From Durusdinium trenchii (lineage: Eukaryota > Sar > Dinophyceae > Suessiales > Symbiodiniaceae), in contig CAXAMN010004080.1 of assembly GCA_963970005.1 (NCBI GenBank), positions 70,024 to 134,023 on the forward strand: DNA of 64,000 nt, written 5' to 3'. This document shows positions 42,853 to 52,600 of the stretch, in pieces. The notes under the pieces were generated by a model. The model worked only from the letters and a program-made list of their open reading frames with translations, was not told the DNA's origin and did not search any database. Position 1 is the first letter of the stretch; each line of letters begins with the position of its first letter. A program made the position numbers and the translations under genes.

Positions 42853-45800
42853 ATGGTTTCTAAAGAAGTCTCTTGCACGATTTCTCAATTTATCTATGAT
42901 GATATCCTCGATTCATTTGAGGCAAAAGGGATTTTCTCACAGCTCAGCAGACTTTCTTTAGCTGCTTCACCTCGCATCTTTTTTCTCTGTCGTTTTCCTA
43001 GCATGATCAACACAGTCCGTTTTAGCCGAAATCTTTTCATAGTTGGTGAAGATGAGTACAATAATGTCTGTGCTGTCGCTTCTGGAAGTCATCCAATAGA
43101 CATTGTCATTTATGGAATACAAAGTCGATTGCAAGATATCATTTTGCAACTCTACCACTCAGGCTCTCAACTACGACATGTGCTTCTTTTTCATGAGTGC
43201 ACTTTGAGTGCTACTTGTGTTGACCTAACGATTGGGGTCTGCACTTCGCTAAAAAGACATCGAGCTCACATACAGCGAATTAGCAAATACAAAAGCTTTG
43301 AATTCGCACAAAATGGAGGCTCGCGCACCTTTACCAAAGCTACATATTTCGTTGCACTCAATGCCAATCGTAATGTAAATAGCTTTGAAGTCTTCTCGCC
43401 AAGTCTGGAATATACAGAAACATGGCTGTGTTCCAGCAAGTCCTTCACGTCACAGATCCAAGCTGCAATTACTGCCGTGCCTGGAGTCTTTCGGTTTCGA
43501 GTTTACACGCATGACCCCCCTCTCCATACAGAGCTTGGAGCGACGGACCGATGCTGTGTCACTTTTGGCATTGCTGAATCAGAAGTTCAAACAGTGACTG
43601 ATTCCCTGGTGTCGATCTATGCTTGTCTCAGTCAAGAAGTTGCCTCCTCCGCTCAGCAAGACCTCCAAAGAGTGATTCCACTCTTTTGGAATGTACGTCC
43701 TAGTGATGCCCCTGCTTTCTATTGCTTTCACACTGTCACCTTTTTAGATATCAGATCTTGCACGCAAGAGGAAAGATGGCAACTTCAGAGCATTTTGATT
43801 GACATGAATATTCCATACTATATCCAAAAAAGACTGCTCTTGGTCATCTATGCTGAAGGAACTGAACTTGAAAACTTTAGGCTCAGAACCTTCCAAGAAC
43901 AGATTAAGATTCCATTTGGCAAAGAAGAAGGTAGCCTGCAATGTTCTTTCACCGCGGGAACCGATGAAAACCTTTGGACTGTTGATTTTGGTACGACAGG
44001 AAGTGACACTCATGAAGCCTTTCAGATTGAGGATGATGGATCTCTTATGATGAAAGATGGGATCGTCGATGTCGATTTTAGTAAGAAGCTACAAAAAGTC
44101 TTGGGAGCTATACAGATCCGACCTGCTGTAGTACATGTCCAAGACAAAGGCCAGCAGAAAGTTGTTGCCTTTTATGCATCACCTACGTTGTTCCCACGAA
44201 TACCTAGCACTTTCATTGACCACAAGGCTAATAAAAGAATTGTCCACTACAAGCAACCTGATGTCCATACCACTGAAAGGACCTCCAACATTTATGTTAA
44301 AGAAACCAAAACTGATCACCGCGTTGGTGCACATAATAAAGGACTATGTCAAGGTGCTCGACTTAGTGGATTCTTCCCTCTGCCAGGTAACAGCATGTCA
44401 CGTAGAAGATTTGGACAGTTACAAGTTTTTAGCTTTGAAATTGGCAAGAGAGATGTAGCTGTTGATCTCCTTGATGAGATTGTTCCCATTTGCTTTGTTG
44501 AAGCTGAACTCTCTATCAAGGAGGCCTCTTACCTTCTTGATATTCTAATGAAACAAAGGCATCTCCTTGACCATCATACTATTTTCCTCGAATGCACTGC
44601 CACAAAGCCACCAATCCAGCTGCATAAAGAAGATGTTATCACTACCTTGCCGGAGCATGAAAGCATTATTCACTGCCAAATTGAACCTGGTCAGAAGCTA
44701 CAAGTACTTCAACCACGTTTTGAAAGAGGCAAGGTCTCACGGTGCCTCAATAATGCACTTGAGCTCAGTGTCTATGACCGCGCGAACCTTATTCTCTTCT
44801 TACCGGGTCAAATGGACATTCATGATGTCTTTGGGAAAGCGCCTGTTGGCCGTGTCCTGTCAATTTGGTACAACAATCACTTGTCGCACCAAAAACATGA
44901 TACGAAGCCTGCTGCAACAAAGCAGGCGGCAAATTTTACTGGCAGCAGCCCCCAATGTAGCATAAATGCCCAAATAGATACCACTTTCACTGGCGAATGT
45001 CGTGACAACAAACAATCGCCTACTCGTTCGATACCATCTTCATCTGATCACAATCAAGATGCAGTCAGTCCTTTACAGACTGAAATTGATGCAACGGGAT
45101 CTATATCCAATGAAGAAGAAATGACTCCAGAACAGAATTCTGACTCTTTGTTCAAAGATGGTGATGAACATCAAGCCGCAAATCGAGGAAGTCAGGTTAG
45201 TCCAGCATCTCCCTTGCGTCAAAAGTCTGGAACACCTGCACGCGTTCCCAATATCCAATGTGACCCCTTTTCAGCAAACCAATCAATGCAAGTTGATGAA
45301 GGCTCTGCCTTGCGCTTTGCTCACAGTGAGGTAAAGCAAGATGGTGCCAAACATCCAAAAGGAGTGCAACAATCCCAATCATACGCTACCGAGAGTCGCC
45401 AAGCTAAAGAGCTCCCTGAAGAAAAGGTTATTGTTCCCTTTTCCCTCAAAGACAGTACATCGGACAATGAAGCCTCACAGCTTTCGACAGATTCGTTCTG
45501 TGAACAGGTATACCAAGATTTACAACAACAATTAGAAGACGATCCAAAGAAAGAAACAGGCCATAGTGCCCTCTTGACTGAGTCAAAACACACTGTTGAA
45601 GTGATTACAGACAGAAAGCCATCCACACAAAAAAGCACAAGTGACATGCGCCAACAGCCAGTCAAGAAACCTGCTGCAAAACCTACCCCCAAACGAGGTG
45701 ATGGCCTTAGTCATCGTCTTGTAAAACGGGGAATCAATGCACAACATGCCTCCGATTGTGATACTAACCGAAACCCAATGAATGGAGTTCTCCAAAACAA

Positions 45801-48800
45801 ACGTCGACAATCTTATACACAACAGATACAGCAGATGATCAGCCAGGATGTCTCCTTGCAAAACATGGATTTTCAGGATGAAGATATTCAACGAGCAGTC
45901 TCCTTGTATGAGAATCTCAATGCCACTGCTTGTTACTATACGGCTGCACTGCGTATTGTATCCAAGGCAAATTGGAACAAACAAGTAAACTTTGAAAATC
46001 ACATTGGTCACAGAGCAATGGTTGCGGTAGCCAAAGGATGGACTTGTGCATCCTATCTACCGAATGATGATTTTGATCACTACCACTTAGCATTGGCCAT
46101 GTCGACTCTACCCAAAGATACTCATATGGACCTGCTGAGAACATATGAGTCCATTGTCGCGATCATTCCGCCTCCCTTTCATGATTTACTCGGATCTAGA
46201 GTCTCGTTTACCTGCCTGAATTGTCATAGAATTGCTGAGCACAATGTTGCTACATTCATTGTCACCGGTTTACCGACGGGACTTTTGCTACACATTGCCT
46301 TCTTTGAAGCTGCCTTTCCATGGTCAGAACATCTTTTGCCCATTGGATGTGATAATGGAAGAAATGCCGGTCAAGAATGTCAAGAATGTGCCAGTAACTT
46401 TAATTGGGCCACCATCTCTTGTTCGCCCTGCCGGCTGGTGTGGCTGCACTTTCAACGAGAGAGGCAGCCACTTGCAACTGACTACGAAAAGCTCCTTGAC
46501 AAAGATACCTTCCAATCAAGTGGGCAGATTTGGCAATGTATTGCATTAGTCATTCATCAGGGTCCAGACCCACTAAATGGTGAACAGCAACCCTGTGAGC
46601 ACTTTTACGTGTTAGAGCATGAAAATGTCAATTCCACAACGCTGAAGTATGATAATGCTACTGGACTGAGTCAACTAAGTGTCTCACAAATCAAAGCAGG
46701 TGATCGAATTTGCGGTATCCTGTATCGACATGCGACAATTTCGAGCACATGGTCCCACACGCGGCCTCCGAAGCGAATGTCGAATATAGTGCGTGGCAAA
46801 GACTCCAAACGTGCCAAGAACAAATTTGGGCAGCGAGAAGTGAGTGCACCCAAAAGAAAACAGGCTATCAAAAGGACCATTGATGCTGGAAATCGAACAG
46901 ATACTATTGGCCTTGTTCCTATTAGTATGAACGAACTCCAAGCTACCTACATTCCGGAGAAGCTGTGCCCACCGCCACCCGGTGATGCAACTATTCCTGC
47001 GGAGCAACTTAAAGCAGTTGAAACATCCTTGTCGCAGTCTTCACAGGCGGATCACCTTGCATCGCCTGCCTCTCCAATTGATCAACCCATGCAGAGTTGC
47101 GAATCCAATCCACCATACGCTGTTCTGAGTATGTTTGATGGTTGCGGGTCGTCATTAGACATCCTGATTGAGAAGTTTGGCTATCGCCCCAAAGTCTGTG
47201 TGCTGTGTGAAAGGGATGAAACACTCAGATATTTGGTTGCAGAAAAGCATGGAATCTCCGTCAATGTGCAGTGGATACATAGCCTCAAAGGAGGTATCTT
47301 CCTCTATGCGAATGATGTTGACATTCTCTTTGATGATGGAGCAAGAATCTTAAGAGAGTTTGTCACTTTGAGTGACTGTTGTCATGTTTTTGTTATTGGA
47401 GGCAGTCCCTGCACTGACCTCACCTATGCGGGTCAGGAACATGGACGCTTAGGCATTTGTGGCCCCGATAGCGTCTTTTTCTTTACGATGCATCTCGCGC
47501 TATACCTACTTGGTACAGTCCTCCCTAAGACACACATTCGCTTTCTCATTGAGAATGCAGGTTCTATGCATTATGATCACTTTACCTTCATTAGAGCCTG
47601 CCTTGGCCTAGCACACATTACACGGGACAAGATGACGTGGTGTACTTCTAAAATATCACCAGCTAAAAGACTCCGTCTCTTTTTCCAAAACAATATTCTA
47701 CACGACACGGTTGACTCTCAAGTCTTGTGCCAAGAAGACTTACAATGGCCGGCTGACTGGAAACCACTGTCCATCCATGACAAAGGGAAGTTTCGTGATG
47801 TTTTTATCAAACCCTTCATGCGACCCCTTGAAGTCCTCAGTGACACTGCACTTCGTTACAGCTGGACCAGTTACCATCCTGCAGCGCTACTGTGGAGAAC
47901 ATCGTACTGGCGCACACATGAACGGTTTGCTGTAATAGCAAACATGTTCACTGATAGTTCGGTTCCTGCCTTCCAATGGAGCGATTTTATCCCTGCGATT
48001 TATTATCCGGCATGGAGGCGCTTCTTGAGTTGTTTCTACAACAAAACCTCATCTAATCCAGAGAAGGATGCTGTGCTTCGTGATGTCCTCCCCTTATTTC
48101 ACAACAGCAGTATAAGAGTTCCCTTCCGCTTCTTAACCGACACCGAGGTTTTGCAAGTCTCAGGGCTTAGTCGCAACTTTGCCACTATCTCGCGTCTTAA
48201 ACATGTCTTGCATTCGCACACAATTCGCTCATTCGTTGGCAACTCTTTCCATCCTAAGCTTATCAGCCTTGCTATTGGTACGCCTGATCATGTTCGAGCA
48301 TGGATCCAAGGCAAAACCGAATGTTTCTTTGGTGTGGCTTCCCCGGATGACGTTAGACAAGGTTATATCTCCTTTCGACAAACCATTGAAAACAACCTCA
48401 AGATTTCGGGCAGAAGCACCCAAATTACAATTGTGCCAGAACCTTACCGACACATCAACTATCGGAACTTAGTTATGTCACCAGTCAAGAAACCCCCAAT
48501 TGCTCAACCTATAGTCACGCAAAAGCTGCCACACTATCTCACCAAAGAAGCTATTGACAACAGTAACAAGCATAGACGAGATCAACGTTTTGACATCCTA
48601 GGCAAAGAGCCTCTGATCAAGTTTCTTACTGATCTAAACCTCCTTGACTACGCAGAGCAAGCAGCGGCGCCGCAGTGGATTTTTTTCAATGAAGAGATTG
48701 TACAAGCCTTATGCACTCTCTCTGCCGACAGTGATGCCCTGAATGTTTATCAGCAAGAACTATTGCATCATTGTACCTATCACAGAATCATTCTCTTTCT

Positions 48801-49629
48801 TCGTCAACTTCTTATTACAATCAAAATCGCTGACACAGGTTTCATTGTTTGCTGGCTTGCCCATCAGCCAATCCATGTGAGATATCTTGGCCCTAGCCGA
48901 GCTGCAAACCTGTATTTATTGCGTCTCCATGACACGCTTGAGATTCTGCTCTTCAAGCATGGTGGAGACCCTGTGCGTATTCAACAGCCTCTGCAATCGT
49001 CCCCCTGGTATCGCTCCATGTTTGGTTTCCAAACAAAACCCCAGGGAGTTGGAACAGAACGCCTATGCGCCTTTGCAATCCAACAAGAACGCATATGTAC
49101 AATCACCGAAAAACCATGGACGCATAGCTTTGTTGAGCCAGGATGTGCTTTGTGGCGGCTCTCCCACCTTTTGCTAGCAGCAGAGAATAATGTATGCAAG
49201 GAACCCTTTGCAAACGTTTGTCACCTTGCGTTAGGGAACTTTCCTGTCGTTCTTATTGGGGGGCTACTTCAGGATTGGTGCCTTAGCATCTGTCTTGAAA
49301 GCGCACGGGCAGCCCACCCACAACTCCAAGAAGCTATCTGGCAAGCAGATAAATTGCCCAACTACTGTCTGCTGCTCATCCACCAATTGGAAACCCCTGA
49401 AGCCAGCAATAGTGAAAGGCTGATCTCCCTGACGCCCACACCACACAACCAGCATCCAGTTCTTCCAGAAATCAGTGTAACAGAACAAGCCGCTGCTTGC
49501 ATCCCTACTGAGGCTTGTATTGATGATTGTCAGCTTATGACGCTCAAATCAGTTTGGTACGCCTGCACGCAAGGAGAGATTTCAGCAAAGATTTTTCACA
49601 GTGCTAAGGCACTGCTACACGCTGAATGA
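42853..49629 (+). CDS. Element ORF1: USP-like region plus DNMT3-like cytosine methyltransferase (2258 aa)
   Basis: Start at ATG 42853. Residues 1 to about 680 are an unrecognised folded region. About 680-960 is low-complexity, Ser/Asp/Lys-rich. About 1015-1290 resembles ubiquitin-specific proteases: NLNATACYYTAAL (Cys box, Cys 1027), CxxC pairs at 1121/1124, 1176/1179 and 1190/1193, CEHFYVL (His 1250) and a closing ILYRH. Residues about 1420-1810 are a C5 methyltransferase with motif I (LSMFDGCGSSLDIL), motif II (VLCERDETLR), motif IV (IGGSPCTDLT, catalytic Cys 1520), motif VI (FLIENAGSM), motif VIII (RLRLFFQNNI) and a motif X-like TIRSFVGNSF. SPC-DL is closest to DNMT3. About 1810-2258 is a conserved tail of unknown function. 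Open in this copy. Methyltransferase-bearing retrotransposons are documented in Symbiodinium. Confidence 0.8.
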   Translation: MVSKEVSCTISQFIYDDILDSFEAKGIFSQLSRLSLAASPRIFFLCRFPSMINTVRFSRNLFIVGEDEYNNVCAVASGSHPIDIVIYGIQSRLQDIILQLYHSGSQLRHVLLFHECTLSATCVDLTIGVCTSLKRHRAHIQRISKYKSFEFAQNGGSRTFTKATYFVALNANRNVNSFEVFSPSLEYTETWLCSSKSFTSQIQAAITAVPGVFRFRVYTHDPPLHTELGATDRCCVTFGIAESEVQTVTDSLVSIYACLSQEVASSAQQDLQRVIPLFWNVRPSDAPAFYCFHTVTFLDIRSCTQEERWQLQSILIDMNIPYYIQKRLLLVIYAEGTELENFRLRTFQEQIKIPFGKEEGSLQCSFTAGTDENLWTVDFGTTGSDTHEAFQIEDDGSLMMKDGIVDVDFSKKLQKVLGAIQIRPAVVHVQDKGQQKVVAFYASPTLFPRIPSTFIDHKANKRIVHYKQPDVHTTERTSNIYVKETKTDHRVGAHNKGLCQGARLSGFFPLPGNSMSRRRFGQLQVFSFEIGKRDVAVDLLDEIVPICFVEAELSIKEASYLLDILMKQRHLLDHHTIFLECTATKPPIQLHKEDVITTLPEHESIIHCQIEPGQKLQVLQPRFERGKVSRCLNNALELSVYDRANLILFLPGQMDIHDVFGKAPVGRVLSIWYNNHLSHQKHDTKPAATKQAANFTGSSPQCSINAQIDTTFTGECRDNKQSPTRSIPSSSDHNQDAVSPLQTEIDATGSISNEEEMTPEQNSDSLFKDGDEHQAANRGSQVSPASPLRQKSGTPARVPNIQCDPFSANQSMQVDEGSALRFAHSEVKQDGAKHPKGVQQSQSYATESRQAKELPEEKVIVPFSLKDSTSDNEASQLSTDSFCEQVYQDLQQQLEDDPKKETGHSALLTESKHTVEVITDRKPSTQKSTSDMRQQPVKKPAAKPTPKRGDGLSHRLVKRGINAQHASDCDTNRNPMNGVLQNKRRQSYTQQIQQMISQDVSLQNMDFQDEDIQRAVSLYENLNATACYYTAALRIVSKANWNKQVNFENHIGHRAMVAVAKGWTCASYLPNDDFDHYHLALAMSTLPKDTHMDLLRTYESIVAIIPPPFHDLLGSRVSFTCLNCHRIAEHNVATFIVTGLPTGLLLHIAFFEAAFPWSEHLLPIGCDNGRNAGQECQECASNFNWATISCSPCRLVWLHFQRERQPLATDYEKLLDKDTFQSSGQIWQCIALVIHQGPDPLNGEQQPCEHFYVLEHENVNSTTLKYDNATGLSQLSVSQIKAGDRICGILYRHATISSTWSHTRPPKRMSNIVRGKDSKRAKNKFGQREVSAPKRKQAIKRTIDAGNRTDTIGLVPISMNELQATYIPEKLCPPPPGDATIPAEQLKAVETSLSQSSQADHLASPASPIDQPMQSCESNPPYAVLSMFDGCGSSLDILIEKFGYRPKVCVLCERDETLRYLVAEKHGISVNVQWIHSLKGGIFLYANDVDILFDDGARILREFVTLSDCCHVFVIGGSPCTDLTYAGQEHGRLGICGPDSVFFFTMHLALYLLGTVLPKTHIRFLIENAGSMHYDHFTFIRACLGLAHITRDKMTWCTSKISPAKRLRLFFQNNILHDTVDSQVLCQEDLQWPADWKPLSIHDKGKFRDVFIKPFMRPLEVLSDTALRYSWTSYHPAALLWRTSYWRTHERFAVIANMFTDSSVPAFQWSDFIPAIYYPAWRRFLSCFYNKTSSNPEKDAVLRDVLPLFHNSSIRVPFRFLTDTEVLQVSGLSRNFATISRLKHVLHSHTIRSFVGNSFHPKLISLAIGTPDHVRAWIQGKTECFFGVASPDDVRQGYISFRQTIENNLKISGRSTQITIVPEPYRHINYRNLVMSPVKKPPIAQPIVTQKLPHYLTKEAIDNSNKHRRDQRFDILGKEPLIKFLTDLNLLDYAEQAAAPQWIFFNEEIVQALCTLSADSDALNVYQQELLHHCTYHRIILFLRQLLITIKIADTGFIVCWLAHQPIHVRYLGPSRAANLYLLRLHDTLEILLFKHGGDPVRIQQPLQSSPWYRSMFGFQTKPQGVGTERLCAFAIQQERICTITEKPWTHSFVEPGCALWRLSHLLLAAENNVCKEPFANVCHLALGNFPVVLIGGLLQDWCLSICLESARAAHPQLQEAIWQADKLPNYCLLLIHQLETPEASNSERLISLTPTPHNQHPVLPEISVTEQAAACIPTEACIDDCQLMTLKSVWYACTQGEISAKIFHSAKALLHAE
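49599..49614 (+). other. CTAAGG-core hairpin before the ORF1/ORF2 junction
   Basis: CAGTGC-TAAG-GCACTG, 11 nt before the ATGA stop/start overlap. Conserved in copy L (38940-38955). Here the TAAG loop is in the element sense, opposite to the other element hairpins. Confidence 0.8.
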
Positions 49630-52600
49630 CGCGATTATGTCATCTACCTATTAAATCTCTCCGATTAGTGCAGCGTACCCTCTCTACTGGCCTCAAAGCA
49701 GCATATTGGCAGATCAACCGACAAACAAATGCATCTATTACGCAAGTCTCCTCCCTCCACTTCCTTATACATTTTATTTACCCCCGTCTGCCATACCGGC
49801 AGATCATGATTCAGGACCTCCTTAACGTGTGTGGCTTTGACGACAATGTCAACTTGTCTGATGCCCTCCTCTCTCTACGAGTCAATATTGGCAAGTTCAC
49901 AGACTGTATAGTCACAGACCCATCCGCGACTGTCGGCGACACTTCGTTCATTCTTCCAAATGAAATACAATCCCTACGCCGCATCCCCACGAGGTTCTGG
50001 CAACTCTGCCACAAAATTCTACAATTCCGGGAGCAGAGACCGAGTAATTTGCCAGTCTCTGTCAAAGGAATTCACTCTTGGAATCTCAATAGCTGGTCTC
50101 CTGGACTTCCCACCAATGTGCACAAGACTTGGATAGTCAAAGCTATGTTGAAACAGGCCCCTGTATTATTACAGGAAACAAAATGGGATCAAGCCAATCT
50201 CCAATACTTATCCCACACGTGGCCTGACATCAAAGTAGTTGCTACTTTAGCCAAACACAATCCGGGTGAGCAAGCTGGAGTTGCGATCCTGTTTCCTCCA
50301 GGCTGGAAGGTCCTAGAAGAACGTATTTTGGTTCAACATTACGCAGTTGCTGCCCGCGTTGAATACCAAGCTTGCACTATATGGCTTGTCTCGATCTATA
50401 TACCTCCGAGCAGCCCTAAGGCTTTTGTATCCAACGCTCTACAAACCATTATCGCACTGACTGATTATCCAGTCTTTGTAGGAGGAGACTTTAATCGGTG
50501 TGATCAAAATCATTTTCACACGTGGGATGACTTCCTAGTGCAGGCTGGACTCACTGATGTTGACCCTGCACTTCCTACTTACAAGTACCAAGACCAGGAA
50601 TCCTCGCTTGATAGATTTTTGGTACCTAGTCTCTTCCTTGACGCAACGCAACTCTTTGCTTGCATTTATGGCAGGTACCGGATCGATACTTGCCATCACA
50701 AAGCTCTGATGCTCAGGCTAAAGATGAAACCGCGACTTCGACCACATCCACAGTCTGAAAAGCATCACACCATACCGACTCAAGTTTTTCTTGATCCAAC
50801 GATTGCATCAGAAAGTCTACAGGCAGTTGCAAGACAAGCTTCCCTACTTGCTCTCAAACGAAAAATCTCGCTAGCGCAGGAGACTAAGCCTGCTAGTGTC
50901 GTGTTATCACACCACAGTCGTGCCATAGTTTGGAGTTGGTGGAGGACACACTCTTGTCACTTCAAAAAATTGGCTCCGTTAAAGCGACTATACAAACTTC
51001 TTGGCAAAGAACAAACGCACCTGCATATACGACAGGAAGAACTACGCCTATTGTATGAGCAGAGTGCGGATACTGACCTGCTACAGTCCTGGCAAACTCA
51101 GCAGGGATGCCTTCTGATTCCAGCTACTGTCATAGCTTCCGCTTTACAAGCAGCTGAAGTCGCAACTGCGACAAACACACAGATGCCCTTTGGCACTGAC
51201 AATACAGACCCGGTGCAGCGAATTCGAAGGCAAAAAATCTTTTGGGATAGACTCAAAACTGTGTGCCCCAAGGGCACCTTCTATCATGGTCCATTGTTGC
51301 AACATAATGGCCAAGAATGTCGTACTGCCCTTGAGTATGATGAAGCCATGCTTGCTACTCGAGACTTTAGGTTCACGCACCCTGTTCAGTATGATCGAGA
51401 TTGGCAAGACACGCTTTCGGCTTACCGACGGTGTGTCGTGCCGTGGCCTGCCATTCCGGAGCCCACGGAGCAAGACTATGTCGAACATCTCCTCCTTACT
51501 AAGGATTCTGCTCCGGGCCCTGATGGGCTACCGTATGCTCTTTGGCGGATGTTCCCGCAGCAAACTGCTGCGATCCTTCAGGATGACTTTCATCACATTT
51601 TAGCTGGTGCGCTAGCACCACCCACCCAGGTAGGAGTATGGATCCCAAAAGCCAAACAGGGGCCCACGGCTGATTTTTTTCGGCCTTTAGGCATGCCTGA
51701 CACGCTCGACAGACTGCAAGATGGCACAGTTGCTGCTATCCTGTTTCGAGTCACCAGGCATAGTTTTCACCCTGCCCAAACTTTGCTCAACTCCTTTCGA
51801 GAGCCGCAAAGGGCAGTGCTAGAAGTGCAAGGAGCTCTGGAGGGCTCGTCCCCGGCTTCTGCCCTCTTTGCTGATCTATCCAAAGCATTTGAGCGCATTA
51901 ATGCACATTGGATCCTTCACATATTACGCATTCGACAGTGCTCCCCTTGGGTCCTCCAATTTGCGCGTTATTCTTTTGTTTGGTAGAAGAATCAGACACA
52001 AAGTACAAGGGCGGCTTTTACCTGCGAGAAATGTGCATTCTGGAGTTGATATGGGGCGATCCACATCAGTATATTTCTTCTGCCTTGCCATGGATCCTAT
52101 TTTTGTCGTTCTCAATCAAATTCCGCAAGTTTTAGTTGTTGCAGGATATGTTGATGACACTACGATAGTTGGTCGGCAAACAGACCCGAACTGGGTCCGA
52201 GAGGTTTTTCAGAACATAAGAAAATGGAAGTCTGCTGGTATTGTCATGGACACACATCACTGTTGGCAAGTCGGATTTTCCAGCAGAGCTCTTGACGAAA
52301 ACATGCTGCACAGAGTTGAAGATGTCTGGGGTCATGTAACTCCTATTCATGAATCAGGACAAGCCACTTGCAGTGCTGCGCTGCAACGTGTCCCTGGATA
52401 TGCACGTCGCTTTGTCCTTAGACACGGTGACCACTGCATACATATGGCCTCAGAGGCCATACCCAGACTGGTAACTGAAGGGCACCCCATGCTTTGCCAA
52501 TTGGCTGCTAGTCCATGCCAGTGCCGATCCAAAACACAACTGCTCACAAATGTCAGTTACGCTGCTGAGCAACTGTTTTGTCTGGACCAAGCAGGCCTAG

